Below, piece by piece: positions 27,588 through 36,573 of a DNA stretch of 43,754 nucleotides. Every line of letters begins with the position of its first letter. Position 1 is the stretch's first letter. Location of the stretch: assembly GCA_013203905.1 (NCBI GenBank), contig JABMPC010000078.1, positions 1-43,754 of the forward strand, in the 5' to 3' direction. This DNA comes from Chlorobium sp. Its GTDB lineage: Bacteria; Bacteroidota; Chlorobiia; Chlorobiales; Chlorobiaceae. The notes below the pieces were generated by a model, which was given only the letters and a program-made list of their open reading frames with translations, had not been told where the DNA came from and did no database searches. The translations under genes were made by a program, and so were the position numbers.

Positions 27588-27628
27588 AACAGCAAAAGCC
27601 CGGTATCTGCCGGGCTTTTGCTGTTTTT
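27588..27628 (+). terminator. Strong rho-independent terminator after icd
   Basis: A perfect 16-base stem, 27588-27603 with 27610-27625 (core AAAAGCCCGG / CCGGGCTTTT), with the 6-base loop TATCTG. The T-rich distal arm runs into further Ts to 27628. It begins 26 bases after the icd stop codon. The symmetric A- and T-rich flanks would let it work in both directions. Confidence 0.93.
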
Positions 27629-27722
27629 GGTGCGCCCTTTCCTTACGGAGAAGTTCCTATTGTGCTTTTGCATGCGTACCTTATAAATTTACCGAAAACA
27701 GTAACAAGAAGGATGCGTGAGT

Positions 27723-28538
27723 ATGGGAAAGAAAACCCTCCGGGTACTCTTTATCGGCGATGTGGTAGGCACTCCGGGACTGCAAATTGTGGGTCGGATG
27801 CTGAAAAGCTTTATCAGCAGCCGCAATATTGATTTTGTGGTCTGCAACGGAGAGAACGCGCACAACGGGAAGGGGATGAGTGTTGATGCCCTTAATCAGC
27901 TGCTGGAAGCTGGTGTGAATGTTGTGACAGGTGGCAATCATACCTGGAGCAACTTCAACTTTTTCGATACCCTGAAAACCCATCCCCAGGTTCTTCGCCC
28001 TCTCAACTACCCCAAAGGAACCTATGGCAAAGGATACGGCATCTATCGCCTTCCGGAAGGTCTGGGTGATATTGCAGTCGTCAACCTTCAGGGAAGAACC
28101 TTCATGTCACCCATTGACTGCCCCTTCAGGACAGCCGATTGGGTCATCAAACAGGTTAAGGAGCAGGCCCGTTTCATTTTTGTGGATTTCCATGCGGAAG
28201 CGACAGCTGAAAAAATTGCTCTCGGCTGGTATCTTGACGGCAGGGTGTCGGCGCTGATAGGAACGCATACCCATGTGCAGACGGCTGACGAACGGATTCT
28301 GCCGAAAGGGACGGCATATTGCACCGATGCAGGCATGAGTGGACCGCATCAGTCAGTTATCGGCATGCAGATCAAATCTGCCACAGACCGTATGCTCTAC
28401 CAGACACCGCATAAATATGAGTGCGCAAAAGATGATGTTCATATGTCGGGCCTTATTATGGCTTTTGATGCCGATACCGGCATGGCAACAGGCATTGAGC
28501 GGCTCTTTTATCCTCCCTTTGAGCGGGGAAGCATCTGA
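27723..28538 (+). CDS. ymdB: YmdB-family metallophosphoesterase (TIGR00282)
   Basis: A 271-residue calcineurin-like phosphoesterase. Relatives (Bacillus YmdB, Deinococcus DR1281) hydrolyse 2',3'-cyclic nucleotides and affect biofilm and RNA turnover; the role here is inferred. Metal ligands are in order: GDVVGTPG (Asp13), NGENAHNGKG, GGNHTWSN, then DFHAEATAEK and GTHTHVQTADERI. A Shine-Dalgarno-like AAGAAGGA (27706-27713) lies 9 bases before the ATG at 27723; a GTG at 27717 is an alternative. It is bounded by terminators on both sides (27588-27628 and 28538-28576), so it is probably monocistronic. Confidence 0.92.
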   Translation: MGKKTLRVLFIGDVVGTPGLQIVGRMLKSFISSRNIDFVVCNGENAHNGKGMSVDALNQLLEAGVNVVTGGNHTWSNFNFFDTLKTHPQVLRPLNYPKGTYGKGYGIYRLPEGLGDIAVVNLQGRTFMSPIDCPFRTADWVIKQVKEQARFIFVDFHAEATAEKIALGWYLDGRVSALIGTHTHVQTADERILPKGTAYCTDAGMSGPHQSVIGMQIKSATDRMLYQTPHKYECAKDDVHMSGLIMAFDADTGMATGIERLFYPPFERGSI

Positions 28539-28576
28539 AACAGAAAAGCCACCTGTCGGGTGGCTTTTCTGTTTTT
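28538..28576. terminator. Terminator between convergent ymdB and fbp
   Basis: A 16-base perfect stem, 28538-28553 with 28559-28574 (core GAAAAGCCACC / GGTGGCTTTTC), around a 5-base loop. It starts at the last base of the ymdB stop codon and on the plus strand ends in five Ts (28572-28576). On the minus strand, 23 bases after the fbp stop, it has only three clear Ts. It probably serves ymdB mainly and may act in both directions. Confidence 0.9.
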
Positions 28577-28598
28577 CAGTAACGGTTGCAGGGGAAGT

Positions 28599-29600
28599 TC
28601 AGCGAATGCCCTGTTCAAACTCTTCGGCCACCCGCACATCATCTTCGCTTCCTATGTAGAGCGGTGTGCGCTGATGCAGTTCGGCCGGATTGATGTCCAG
28701 AATGCGCTCTCTTCCATCAGTTGCCCGTCCACCCGCCTGTTCGCAGATGAAGGCGAGAGGGTTGCCTTCATACATGAGGCGGAGTTTTCCGTTTGGGTGC
28801 GTTGCTGTTGGAGGGTAGACAAAGACGCCGCCGGTCAGCAGGTTGCGGTGGAAATCGGCAACCAGAGATCCGATGTAGCGGGTGCTGTAGGGGCGCCCTG
28901 TTGCGGAGTCCTCTTGCTTGATATAGCTGAGATATTTTTTTGTGGTCTCGTTGAACTGTTCGTATGATCCCTCGTTTATTGAGTAGTATTTTCCGCGTTT
29001 CGGGGTGACAATGTTTTCATGCGAAAGGAGGAACTCGCCAATGGTCGGGTCGTAGGTGAACCCGTGGACGCCGTGGCCGGTGGTGTAGACCATGACCACC
29101 GAAGAGCCGTAGATGACATAGCCTGCTGCAACCTGCTCCGAGCCTTTCTGCAGACAGTCGCTGATATCTGCCTTGCTGGGGTCGCTGTTCTTGATTTTGT
29201 AGATGGAGAATATTGTGCCGACACTCACATTGACATCAATATTGGAAGAGCCGTCAAGGGGGTCGAAGAGCAGGGCATAGCTGCCGTTTTCGTTGTTGGG
29301 GGGAATGATGATTTCCTCGTTTTCTTCGGAGCCCATAATGGCAAACCGGCCGTGCTGGCCAATGGCATTAATGATTTTTTCGTTGGCGAACAAGTCAAGC
29401 TTCTTGACCTCTTCCCCCTGTACATTGGTGCTGCCGGCAAATCCAAGAATGTCGACCAGTCCTGCGCGCACAACCTCCCGTCTGACCAGTTTGGCGGCAA
29501 AGGCAACATCACTGAGGAGATCTGTCAGTTCTCCGGTTGCTTCAGGAAAGTTTTTCTGCTGCTCAAGGATGTGTCGTTCAATGGTAATCAGCTTGCTCAT
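28599..29600 (-). CDS. fbp: Fructose-1,6-bisphosphatase class I
   Basis: Hydrolyses fructose 1,6-bisphosphate to fructose 6-phosphate in gluconeogenesis, needed to build hexoses from the pyruvate and PEP made by reductive TCA carbon fixation. The 333-residue protein shows the class I signatures: the N-terminal [22 protein letters not shown] (metal-binding acidic loop), [38 protein letters not shown], the [13 protein letters not shown] segment and [26 protein letters not shown] with the active-site Glu. It is divergent from recJ across 178 bases and ends at the shared terminator with ymdB. Confidence 0.97.
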   Translation of the reverse strand: MSKLITIERHILEQQKNFPEATGELTDLLSDVAFAAKLVRREVVRAGLVDILGFAGSTNVQGEEVKKLDLFANEKIINAIGQHGRFAIMGSEENEEIIIPPNNENGSYALLFDPLDGSSNIDVNVSVGTIFSIYKIKNSDPSKADISDCLQKGSEQVAAGYVIYGSSVVMVYTTGHGVHGFTYDPTIGEFLLSHENIVTPKRGKYYSINEGSYEQFNETTKKYLSYIKQEDSATGRPYSTRYIGSLVADFHRNLLTGGVFVYPPTATHPNGKLRLMYEGNPLAFICEQAGGRATDGRERILDINPAELHQRTPLYIGSEDDVRVAEEFEQGIR

Positions 29601-29778
29601 GCTTGTGGGTTCAATGGTGATTGATGCAAGAGTGACAAAGGAGGGGCCTTTTCAGCATTTAATGTAGTGATATCCTGACCCAAATTCAAGCAGTAGCCCT
29701 TTCCTTTTGCGGGATCAGGGGGAAGCGTTACATTGGTTCTTTGCCATCATTTTGCCCTTAATTCCGTTCTGCTTATTC

Positions 29779-31503
29779 ATGAAACGCTTCCGTTGGAATC
29801 TGCCTCCCGTTGATGACGACGCTCTTGCTTCTTTTGCCGACAGTATCAAAGCCTCACTTCCTCTTGCCCGCCTCTTTTTCCGGAGAGGGGTGAAAAGCTA
29901 TGAAACTGCTGAAGCCTTTTTTACTGCTTCTCTGGAGACGCTTCCCCCGCCTTCACTCTTTGCTTCAATGCCCAAAGCGGTTGGCCGTGTACAGGAGGCA
30001 ATCCGGTCAGGTGAAAACATTATGATATACGGCGACTATGATGTCGATGGCATTGCAGGAACGGCGATGCTGAGCCTTTTTTTAAGGGAGCGGGGAGCCG
30101 ATGTCTCCTATTATATCAACAACCGGTTTGAGGAAGGGTACGGTCTTTCAATGGAGGGTATCGGAGCGGCGGCAGAACGGGGAGTCGGGCTCATCATTAC
30201 AGTCGATTGTGGCATCAGTGCCAATCTGGCGATAGAACGGGCCGGGGAACTGGGGATGGATGTTATTGTTTGCGACCACCATGAACCGGCTGAACTGCCT
30301 GATGCCTATGCCATTCTGAACCCGAAAGTTCCAGGGTGCACTTATCCGTTCAGGGAGCTCTGCGGCTGCGGCGTGGCCTTCAGGTTCATTCAGGCTCTTG
30401 CTGAAGAGCTTCAGCTCAGTGCAGAGAGCTGGCAGCAGTATCTTGATCTGGCTGCAATTGCTACGGCTGCCGACATGGTTGTACTTTCGGATGAGAACCG
30501 GACAATGGTTCGGGAGGGGTTCAGAATGATGCAACAGCGACCACGGCCGGGAATTGAGGCGATGCTCTCTCTTATGAATGCGCGTTCAGCAGAATTGACT
30601 ATGACCGGTGTCACCTTTGGGATTGCTCCACGCATCAATGCAGCGGGGCGGATGGGATCTGCCGGCAAGGCGGTTGATTGGCTGCTTTCAGCGTCAGTGG
30701 CTGAGGCTAAAGAGCATGCCGGGGAGCTTGAAGAGTTGAATCTCTTACGGCGGCGGACAGATGCAGAGATGCTGAAGCGGGCGGAGGAGATGGTTGAAGG
30801 GCATTTTGCATCATTCTGTTCATCCATTGTGCTCTATGATGAGAGCTGGCATCTTGGTGTGGTTGGTATTGTAGCTTCGAAAATGCTTGAACGGTACCAT
30901 CTTCCGACGGTGATCATGGGCTCTTCGAAGGAGCTGGTGAAGGGGTCAGTAAGAAGTGTGCCCGGGCTGAATATCTACGAAGTTCTCCATGAGTGCTCAG
31001 ATCTTCTTGAGCAGTTCGGGGGCCATCAGCAGGCCGCGGGGGTGTCATTGCGTCCGGAGAATCTTCCTGCCTTCAGAAAGCGGTTTGACGAGGTCTCTGC
31101 CAGAGTGCTCAATATGGATGCCCGGCAGAAGGAGCTGGTTGTTGATACGAAGCTTGGTTTGGGTGAGATTACCGGCAACTTCATGAAATCACTTCAGCGA
31201 TTTTCACCCTATGGAGTTGGAAATCCCGAACCGCTGTTTCTTACGGAAGGCCTGCAGTGCAATGGCTCTCCGAGACTCCTGAAGGAGCGCCATGTGAAGT
31301 TCACTGTAAGGGATGCAACCGGAAAGAGGCTTGAGGTCATCGCCTTTGACCGGAAAGATATCTACGATGCATTGAAAGAGTCCTCCGGCCAGTCGTTTGC
31401 AATGGTCTACTCTCTTGAGCTGCATGAGTGGAATGGCAGGGTGGAGCCTCAGGCAAAAGTGCGGGATCTTTCCGTTGAGAGTCCGCTCCGCCGTGTTCCG
31501 TAA
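29779..31503 (+). CDS. recJ: Single-stranded-DNA-specific exonuclease RecJ
   Basis: RecJ is a 5'-3' single-strand DNA exonuclease used in RecF-pathway recombination, mismatch repair and base excision repair. I chose the ATG at 29779 (574 residues, MKRFRWNLPP); a TTG 24 codons upstream is less likely. The DHH-family active site is complete: YGDYDVDGIAG (Asp86, Asp88, Asp90), the VDCGI segment, VCDHHEP (Asp166, His167, His168), ATAADMVVLSDENR, and the DHHA1 motif FGGHQQAAGVSL. The C-terminal OB-fold region (about 455-570) follows. The first ATG of the longer frame falls in the divergent promoter region. Confidence 0.96.
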   Translation: MKRFRWNLPPVDDDALASFADSIKASLPLARLFFRRGVKSYETAEAFFTASLETLPPPSLFASMPKAVGRVQEAIRSGENIMIYGDYDVDGIAGTAMLSLFLRERGADVSYYINNRFEEGYGLSMEGIGAAAERGVGLIITVDCGISANLAIERAGELGMDVIVCDHHEPAELPDAYAILNPKVPGCTYPFRELCGCGVAFRFIQALAEELQLSAESWQQYLDLAAIATAADMVVLSDENRTMVREGFRMMQQRPRPGIEAMLSLMNARSAELTMTGVTFGIAPRINAAGRMGSAGKAVDWLLSASVAEAKEHAGELEELNLLRRRTDAEMLKRAEEMVEGHFASFCSSIVLYDESWHLGVVGIVASKMLERYHLPTVIMGSSKELVKGSVRSVPGLNIYEVLHECSDLLEQFGGHQQAAGVSLRPENLPAFRKRFDEVSARVLNMDARQKELVVDTKLGLGEITGNFMKSLQRFSPYGVGNPEPLFLTEGLQCNGSPRLLKERHVKFTVRDATGKRLEVIAFDRKDIYDALKESSGQSFAMVYSLELHEWNGRVEPQAKVRDLSVESPLRRVP

Positions 31504-31554
31504 GCGCCCGGAGACAACTGTATCAGCAGTGCGGCTGTTTCTGTCCGGGTCAGT

Positions 31555-32493
31555 TCAGGCAGGTTTCTGTACATTCGTACCGCTTGATTCATGGCGGATG
31601 CGAGTAAGGATTCCGGCAAGGGAGGAGAGTGCGGAAATGGCAAAGAATATCAGTGACAGGGTAATGCCTGTGGTTGTTTCCAGATGGAGGAAGTTCAACA
31701 GGTAGTAAAAGGTGACCTCGCGAGCTCCTGCTCCGCCGATGGTGATGGGAAGGATGGTGGCTACTGTTGAAATAAGGAAAATGGCAAGATGGTCTATGAC
31801 CGGCATGTCGGGGGCAATGGCCAGAAGGATGAACCAGGCGGAGATTGCCTGTGTGGCCTGGACGAGAATGGATTCCCATGCAGTGATGGCGAATATCGGC
31901 AGAAACTGCCGGTATGCAAACCTGTTCAGGAGAAAGGCAAGAGGATAGATGGCTATGATGCCGGCCCAGGCGTAGGGTACGGCGTCTGGAAGTGCTGTTG
32001 CGAACGAACTTGGAATCAACAGGATAAGCGACAGAAAGACAAGGGCGAAAATGCCGCAGACCCGGTCCCAGAATACGGCATGGAAGACATTGATCGTCTT
32101 GATTTCGTGGTTCTTTTTCAGAACGAAAATCTTGTACCCGTCGCCCCCTATGCCTCCCGGCAGGAAGAGGTTGTAGAACATGCCAAGGTAGTAGAGTTTG
32201 AGGTTGTAGACCCATGAGAGCTCAATGCCCACCGCCTTAAAAAACCGGTTCAAGCGTACTGCGTTTACCAGCTTGGAGATGTTGAAGAACAGCAGGGACA
32301 GAAGAAGATACCCGATATTGGCGCCCTGAATGATCCTGCCGATTTCTCCGATGTCAGTTTTCCGGAGGACGAGGGTGAGGGCTATGAGGGTAACGAGTAT
32401 CTGAACTGCCGTTTTGAGCAGTTTTTTTACTTTTGAGCTATTGTTTGCCAACGATCTTTCTGATGATATAGGGTTTCTTGTTCTGCGACTCAT
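31555..32493 (-). CDS. Flippase-like membrane protein (lysylphosphatidylglycerol synthase TM / YbhN-AglD type)
   Basis: A 312-residue integral membrane protein with about eight hydrophobic segments, matching the UPF0104/LPG_synthase_TM family. Family landmarks are the early LRKTDIGEIGRII, the FYNLFLPGGIGGDGYK motif (about residues 106-121) and TILPITIGGAGARE (about 246-259). Members are found with lipid-linked sugar transferases and are proposed to help translocate or modify such lipids; the function is inferred. The ATG at 32493 overlaps the preceding GT2 gene by 56 bases; a TTG at 32451 is an alternative giving a smaller overlap. The coupling to the GT2 gene supports a joint role. Confidence 0.85.
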   Translation of the reverse strand: MSRRTRNPISSERSLANNSSKVKKLLKTAVQILVTLIALTLVLRKTDIGEIGRIIQGANIGYLLLSLLFFNISKLVNAVRLNRFFKAVGIELSWVYNLKLYYLGMFYNLFLPGGIGGDGYKIFVLKKNHEIKTINVFHAVFWDRVCGIFALVFLSLILLIPSSFATALPDAVPYAWAGIIAIYPLAFLLNRFAYRQFLPIFAITAWESILVQATQAISAWFILLAIAPDMPVIDHLAIFLISTVATILPITIGGAGAREVTFYYLLNFLHLETTTGITLSLIFFAISALSSLAGILTRIRHESSGTNVQKPA

Positions 32494-33370
32494 AATATGT
32501 CCGCATGATGAATTCCGCTATGAACCCGGTTGTAATGAGCTGGATGCCGATAAAGGTCAGGATGATGCCGAGCGAGAGCAGTGGCCGGTTTCCTATGTCC
32601 TGCCCGAGAATTTTCACTACAAGCAGGTAGAGGTTCATACCGAGTCCGGTCAAGAGTGAGAGAAAGCCGAGGGTGCCGAAAAGGTGCATCGGCTTCTGGC
32701 TGTATTTCTGAAAAAACACCATGAAAAGCAGATCGCTGAGCACCTTGAAGGTGCGCCCGATGCCATATTTCGACTGGCCGAACTTCCGTGCGTGATGGCG
32801 GACATCAACCTCCTCCATTCTTGCTCCGTAGAGCTGTACCAGCACCGGTATGAAACGGTGCAACTCACCGTACAGGCCAAGATTCTTTGCTACATCTTTC
32901 TTAAAGACCTTCAGGGTGCAGCCGTAGTCGCGGATGTGCACATCGGTCATGTTGCGGATGATGGCATTGGCAATGCTGCTCGGAATTTTTCGGAGGACCA
33001 TGCCGTCTTTTCTCCCCGCGCGTCGTCCGGCCACAACATCAAGGTCATGGTCAAAGAGGTACTGCATCATCATGGGAATGTCGCCGGGGTCGTTCTGCAG
33101 GTCGCCGTCCATGGTTGCAATGAGTTCGCCGGAGGCTTCGTCAATGCCGGCAGCCATAGCTGTTGTCTGGCCGTAGTTTTTGTTGAGTACCACCAGCTTG
33201 AGGTTTGAGGGGCGGTTCGCCTCAATTTCGGCGACGGTGCTGTCGGTGGAACCGTCATCAACCAGAACAATTTCATGCTCCACCGAAGAGAGTGAGGAGG
33301 CCAGGGCATCAAACAGCGGCTTGATGCTCTCCTGTTCATTCATGACCGGTATAACGACCGAAAGCTTCAT
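32438..33370 (-). CDS. Family 2 glycosyltransferase, polyprenyl-phosphate sugar type (DPM1/ArnC-like)
   Basis: A 310-residue GT-A enzyme with a C-terminal pair of membrane helices. The nucleotide-sugar site is VLVDDGSTDST (about 36-46), the metal-binding DXD-like motif is TMDGDLQNDP (about 87-96), and AGRRAGRKDG and HHARKFGQSKYG follow. The helices (GTLGFLSLLTGLGMNLYLLVV and LGIILTFIGIQLITTGFIAEF) are the arrangement of GtrB/ArnC enzymes, which load a sugar onto undecaprenyl phosphate at the inner face of the membrane. It starts 10 bases after the GT39 gene. The sugar cannot be predicted. Confidence 0.9.
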   Translation of the reverse strand: MKLSVVIPVMNEQESIKPLFDALASSLSSVEHEIVLVDDGSTDSTVAEIEANRPSNLKLVVLNKNYGQTTAMAAGIDEASGELIATMDGDLQNDPGDIPMMMQYLFDHDLDVVAGRRAGRKDGMVLRKIPSSIANAIIRNMTDVHIRDYGCTLKVFKKDVAKNLGLYGELHRFIPVLVQLYGARMEEVDVRHHARKFGQSKYGIGRTFKVLSDLLFMVFFQKYSQKPMHLFGTLGFLSLLTGLGMNLYLLVVKILGQDIGNRPLLSLGIILTFIGIQLITTGFIAEFIMRTYYESQNKKPYIIRKIVGKQ

Positions 33371-33380
33371 TGCGTGCGGT

Positions 33381-34928
33381 TCATTCAGATGTTTTCAGAA
33401 GAACGATGCCGTTTTTCCGGTAGAGCACGGCAGGGGATTCAAGTCGGTCAAGATAACGGGTGGTGGTCAGTACAATTTCACCGCCACGGGGGGCCCTTTT
33501 TTCGACAAATGACTCCGAATATACTAAAAAAGAGGGGTAATCGACTTTCCACATCACGATTTTCCAGCCATTCCTTTTTGCCAGAAGAGCCGCCTCTTTA
33601 ACGGGCTCCTGCATAAGTTTTCCTGCAAGGGGCATGACATGCAGATTGATGAAAAGAGAGAAGATGATGCCAGTTGCAATGAGCCGGGTTCCTGCTGCCA
33701 TGCGGGGCCAGAGAGCAAGAGCGCCCATTGCGGTGGCGGCAGTAAGGGTGATTGCCATGTGGCGGCTGTCAAGAAGCAGGATCGCAGCTTCAATGATGTC
33801 ACTCACATAGGCGTTCGGGGCCTCTGCTGCCATTTCGGGCAGTGCCAGGGGCAGGGCGAGAATGAGTAGAAAGAGGCCGAGGGGCCAGATGACATGGAGG
33901 CGCGGGTGAGGGGAAAGCGGCAGAGCCCGCGCCATGAGCAGGAAAAGCGGCGTGTAGCCATATATCATGTAATGGGGAAGCTTGGTGCCGGAGAGCGAGA
34001 AGAAGACGAAGACAAACGCCGCCCAGATGAAGAGGAATCGGTTGATCCTGTCGGCCATGAATGAACGAAGGTGGAAGAGAAGGGTAAAAAAGAGACCGGT
34101 GAAAGGGAGGAGGCCGATAAGAATGACGGGGATATAGTAGAAGAGAGAGCCGGAGTGGCCTTCCAGCGAGGAGCTGAAGCGGTTGACATTATGTTTGAGA
34201 AAAAATCCTTCGATGAACGCCATGCCCTGATCGCGGTACTCAAGCAGGTACCATGGAAGGGCTATTGCCAGAAAGAGAAGGATTCCCCAGGGGTTCAGCA
34301 CCATTCGGAACCACTCTTTTAGCCGCAGTTCCAGCAGATTGAAGAGAAAGGTGACGGCTATGGGTATAAGTAGCGCGATTGGCCCTTTTGTGAGCATCCC
34401 CAAACCCATGGCCGCAAAAGCAATAAGGAGCATCCGGCTGGACCCGGTCCGGTAATGGCGCATGATGGCCAGCATGGTGAGCGCCAGGAAGAAGTTCAGG
34501 AGTGCATCGGCGATGGCCGCCTTTGCAATGATGGTAACCTGCAGCGAGAGAACAAGCATTGCCGAGCCCAGAAAAGCCTCTCTCTCTTTGAACTCCCGAC
34601 GGGCAAACAAGAACATGGCCATTGCCCAGCCTCCGGCAAACAGGGCTGAGGGGAGGCGCAGGGCGAACTCGTTCAGCCCGAAGGTACGGATGCTGAGGAG
34701 CTGGAACCAGTAGATAAGAATGGGTTTGTCAAACCGGGGGATGCCGTTCAGGTAGGTTGTCAGGTAATTGCCGCTTACTGCCATTTCCCTGGTCGCCTCG
34801 CTGAAGGCTCCTTCGTCCACATCAAACAGCGGAGCATTGCCAAGCACGGCGACAAAGCCGCCAAGCACAAGGATGCCGAGCATGGCGAGATAGAGTCCCC
34901 CGCCGGACTGTAGTCCCCGATCAGTCAT
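33381..34928 (-). CDS. Family 39 (ArnT-like) membrane glycosyltransferase
   Basis: A 515-residue GT-C enzyme with about 11-12 membrane segments, using lipid-linked sugar donors at the outer face of the inner membrane. The first periplasmic loop contains the catalytic acidic pair (LFDVDEGAFSEATREM, residues about 34-49), followed by YLNGIPRFDKPILIYW, both hallmarks of the ArnT/PMT group. LTKGPIALLIP and LSGTKLPHYMIYGYTPLFLL are also family-typical. The C-terminal ~100 residues form a soluble domain. Known relatives add aminoarabinose or other sugars to lipid A. It overlaps the PAP2 gene by 8 bases and precedes GT2, so the group resembles a complete load-flip-transfer pathway. Confidence 0.9.
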   Translation of the reverse strand: MTDRGLQSGGGLYLAMLGILVLGGFVAVLGNAPLFDVDEGAFSEATREMAVSGNYLTTYLNGIPRFDKPILIYWFQLLSIRTFGLNEFALRLPSALFAGGWAMAMFLFARREFKEREAFLGSAMLVLSLQVTIIAKAAIADALLNFFLALTMLAIMRHYRTGSSRMLLIAFAAMGLGMLTKGPIALLIPIAVTFLFNLLELRLKEWFRMVLNPWGILLFLAIALPWYLLEYRDQGMAFIEGFFLKHNVNRFSSSLEGHSGSLFYYIPVILIGLLPFTGLFFTLLFHLRSFMADRINRFLFIWAAFVFVFFSLSGTKLPHYMIYGYTPLFLLMARALPLSPHPRLHVIWPLGLFLLILALPLALPEMAAEAPNAYVSDIIEAAILLLDSRHMAITLTAATAMGALALWPRMAAGTRLIATGIIFSLFINLHVMPLAGKLMQEPVKEAALLAKRNGWKIVMWKVDYPSFLVYSESFVEKRAPRGGEIVLTTTRYLDRLESPAVLYRKNGIVLLKTSE

Positions 34929-35565
34929 GAAGCTGTTTTTTGAAGTAGTGGTGGTACAAAAGAATACTGGAAGCTATGCCGATGTATGAGCCGGCAATGA
35001 CATCGCTCGGATAGTGCTGCGTGAGGAATATGCGGCTGAAGGCAATCAGTGCGCCAGCAAGAAGAAAGAGAGGCCGCCCTTTCGGCCAGAGCAGGGCAAA
35101 GGCCATTGCTACGCTGAATGCCGTTGCCGAATGCCCCGAAGGGAACGAGGCCCATGCGTGTTCGATATGGAAAAAGTTAAAACCGTTGATCCCTTCGCTG
35201 AAAAAAAGTTTCGGCCGGGCCCTTCCGGCAATGAATTTTATAAGGTTGGCTCCGAGACCGGAAACAGCTGTGGTGGTAAAGAGGAAGAGGCCTGCCGCAG
35301 CCTGCCTCGGCTTGGTTTTGCGAAAAAACAGATAGAGCAGAATACCACCGACAAGGTACCACTCCGACTGCCCGAGCCGGGTGATGGCTTTGAACAGGTC
35401 ATGGTAGGGCGGCTGGTCGAGTGCATGGAAAAGGATGACCGCCGGCAGGTCAATGAAGAACCAGGAAATTGCGCAGGCAAGGAGGACGGCAGCGATAATG
35501 AATGGGGATGCAATGGATCGGGAATCAGCCATGGAGGGCAGATGAAATTTATTGTTGTTGAACAT
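34921..35565 (-). CDS. PAP2-family membrane phosphatase
   Basis: A 214-residue (ATG at 35565) type 2 phosphatidic acid phosphatase with about six membrane segments. The three-part active site is complete: KFIAGRARP (K-x6-R-P), FPSGHS (PSGH) and SRIFLTQHYPSD (SR-x5-H-x3-D). Substrates of relatives are phosphatidic acid, undecaprenyl diphosphate or lipid A phosphates. It heads the cluster PAP2-GT39-GT2-flippase, so recycling of the lipid carrier or trimming of lipid A is likely. An alternative ATG lies at 35532. Starts further upstream would overlap purU, which begins 57 bases away on the other strand. Confidence 0.9.
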   Translation of the reverse strand: MFNNNKFHLPSMADSRSIASPFIIAAVLLACAISWFFIDLPAVILFHALDQPPYHDLFKAITRLGQSEWYLVGGILLYLFFRKTKPRQAAAGLFLFTTTAVSGLGANLIKFIAGRARPKLFFSEGINGFNFFHIEHAWASFPSGHSATAFSVAMAFALLWPKGRPLFLLAGALIAFSRIFLTQHYPSDVIAGSYIGIASSILLYHHYFKKQLHD

Positions 35566-35621
35566 CGTTCTGAAAAAAGATAAATATACATAATTACCAG
35601 AACCCTTGAAGCATTCCTCCC

Positions 35622-36500
35622 ATGCCACCACAGAGCCCCCATGCAGCCGCCGGCAGCGCTGTCCTTCTTCTGTCATGTCCCGACCGCCGGGGACTTGTGG
35701 CAAGGCTTTCGCAGTATATTTTTGAACGGGGCGGTAATATTATTGATCTTGATGAACATGTTGACCCGGTAGAGGGACGGTTTTTTATCAGGATTTTATG
35801 GAGCCTCGAAGAATTTTCCATACCCGTAGGCGAACTGGAAGAGGAGTTTCGTCCTCTTGCTGAAGAGCTGGGAGCGGCATGGGCTCTTCGGTTTACAGGA
35901 AGGAAAAGCCGGGTGGCGGTTTTTGTTTCCAGATATGATCACTGTCTGCAGGAGCTCCTGTGGCGTCACGGCATTGGAGAGTTTCAGATAGAGATTCCCC
36001 TGATTGTCTCAAATCATCCCGATCTCCAGCCTCTTGCCGAACACTGCGGGATTCCCTTTCATGTGATTCCCCTCAGCAGTGAGAACCGGATGGCTGCCGA
36101 AGAGCAGACGACCGCCCTTCTGGAGGCGAACGATGTTGACTGGGTGGTTCTGGCCAGGTACATGCAGGTGCTTTCCCCCGCTTTTGTTGAGCGCTGGAGG
36201 GGTCGGGTCATCAACATTCATCACTCATTCCTGCCTGCTTTTGTGGGTGGCAATCCCTATCGTCAGGCATATGAGCGGGGTGTGAAGATTATCGGGGCAA
36301 CAAGCCATTTCATTACCGAAGAGCTTGACCAGGGCCCCATTATTGAACAGGACACTGTTCGCGTAACGCATAGCGACAGCCTGGCCGATCTCATCAGGCG
36401 CGGGCGTGATCTTGAACGCCTTGTGCTTGCCCGTGCCGTGCGGCTTCACAGTGAACACAGGATTCTGTTGAACGGCAGTAAAACCGTTGTGTTTGACTGA
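35622..36500 (+). CDS. purU: Formyltetrahydrofolate deformylase PurU
   Basis: PurU hydrolyses 10-formyltetrahydrofolate to formate and tetrahydrofolate, balancing one-carbon pools and feeding formate to PurT. The 292-residue protein has an N-terminal ACT domain (about 11-90, LLLSCPDRRGLVARLSQYI), then a formyltransferase-fold catalytic domain: RVAVFVSRYDHCLQELL, the INIHHSFLPAF motif (197-207, with the catalytic His) and GATSHFITEELDQGPIIEQD (with Asp236). The N, H and D catalytic residues of the family are all present. It is divergent from the PAP2 gene with only 56 bases between the starts. Confidence 0.95.
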   Translation: MPPQSPHAAAGSAVLLLSCPDRRGLVARLSQYIFERGGNIIDLDEHVDPVEGRFFIRILWSLEEFSIPVGELEEEFRPLAEELGAAWALRFTGRKSRVAVFVSRYDHCLQELLWRHGIGEFQIEIPLIVSNHPDLQPLAEHCGIPFHVIPLSSENRMAAEEQTTALLEANDVDWVVLARYMQVLSPAFVERWRGRVINIHHSFLPAFVGGNPYRQAYERGVKIIGATSHFITEELDQGPIIEQDTVRVTHSDSLADLIRRGRDLERLVLARAVRLHSEHRILLNGSKTVVFD

Positions 36501-36573
36501 AGTGCATTCCCGGCATGCATCCCTTTTCGGCTGAATATGGTGTGTTTTTTTTAACAAATTCAAGAGTATTGTC

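Noticed and set aside
31504-31554. Terminator between recJ and the flippase-like gene
   Set aside because: Only a 6-base CCCGGA/TCCGGG pairing with a long loop and no T tract.
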